From Dioscorea cayenensis subsp. rotundata (taxonomy: Eukaryota; Streptophyta; Magnoliopsida; Dioscoreales; Dioscoreaceae): a stretch of DNA of 64,000 bases. The notes below the pieces were generated by a model that made no database searches, was not told the DNA's origin, and was given only the letters and a program-made list of their open reading frames with translations. This document shows, piece by piece, positions 63,692-64,000 of the stretch; position 1 is the stretch's first letter, and every line of letters starts with the position of its first letter. Both the position numbers and the translations under genes were made by a program. The stretch spans positions 2,976,001 through 3,040,000 of the forward strand of contig NC_052481.1 in assembly GCF_009730915.1 (NCBI RefSeq), given 5' to 3'.

Positions 63692-64000
63692 GAGCGTCCA
63701 CAACCTTAGCATAATTTGTCAAATATATAGTGGCTAACTCGCAACAAATATATAGGTGCAAGTCTCTCTCCGAAAGGGTTGGGCCGGTTCGGCTAAAAAA
63801 ATTGAAACTTTGACCTAGCCCAATCCTAGATCTGATGGACCTTATGAATAGTTTGGATCGGGTTGGGCCGACTAAAATTTAAAAATATAAAGCTCATAAC
63901 CCATCTCATAGGCTTGGTTTCTTAGATTAATTATTGGATCGGATTAGGATCAACTAGTTAGATCTATCTCTTATCGGCTCGTTGTTGTTTTCTTCTTTAA
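63692..64000. other. Decayed dispersed repeat at the right edge
   Basis: Words such as GGGTTGGGCCGGTTCGGC and CGGGTTGGGCCGAC recall the GGGCCGGGC patches near 7080 and 7991. No gene. The window ends inside this stretch. Confidence 0.3.

Overview
The window is nuclear DNA of a flowering plant. The evidence is GT-AG introns in almost every gene, plant-only families (P-type cyclin, OVATE protein, phytocyanin, STP sugar carrier, GATA26-like factor), long AT-rich spacers with (TA)n and (ATT)n tracts, and a Ty3/gypsy element. GA/CT tracts just upstream of several start codons and AT-rich coding sequence fit a small-genome non-grass monocot such as yam, but that placement is a weak inference.

Layout. 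1-9000 has no host gene: a tandem repeat, a decayed glycine-rich coding block, a 4.3-kb PIF/Harbinger DNA transposon with its TTA target duplication, foldback sequence and TA microsatellites. 9080-30396 is gene-rich: a U/P-type cyclin (+), then on the minus strand a plastid-type PPR protein, a GATA zinc-finger/DEUBAD protein, Bax inhibitor-1, Mago nashi and a phytocyanin. 30400-34650 is AT-rich spacer with inverted-repeat elements. 34657-38065 holds an OVATE family protein (-) and a PLAC8 cell-number-regulator protein (+), transcribed apart from a shared 0.5-kb spacer. 38267-43892 is a broken chromodomain-class Ty3/gypsy retrotransposon with both LTRs and a CATGG target duplication. 44442-58880 carries a Gfo/Idh/MocA-type oxidoreductase (+), ribosomal protein eL15 (-), an alpha/beta hydrolase with a GHSKG motif (+) and an STP-type sugar transporter (+). 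59560-62485 is an A-X-A structure: two near-identical 0.77-kb direct repeats around a GC-rich zinc-knuckle/DUF4283-like fragment. The end holds one more Harbinger-type MITE and decayed repeats.

The host genes do not form one pathway. They are ordinary nuclear genes for cell cycle, organelle RNA, chromatin/transcription, cell-death control, the exon-junction complex, organ size and shape, ribosome, metabolism and sugar uptake. I rebuilt their exons by eye with consistent reading phase; ten multi-exon models close from start to stop with every junction in phase. The GATA gene is in phase through exon 7, with an uncertain 3' end.

The most distinctive feature is repeated Harbinger activity: one nearly coding-competent element plus at least three MITEs, all with TTA target duplications and GGG..TGTTTGG-type ends. 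One MITE sits in an eL15 intron and another carries a GC-rich 45-bp minisatellite. I saw no CRISPR array, no tRNA or rRNA gene and no bacterial-type system.
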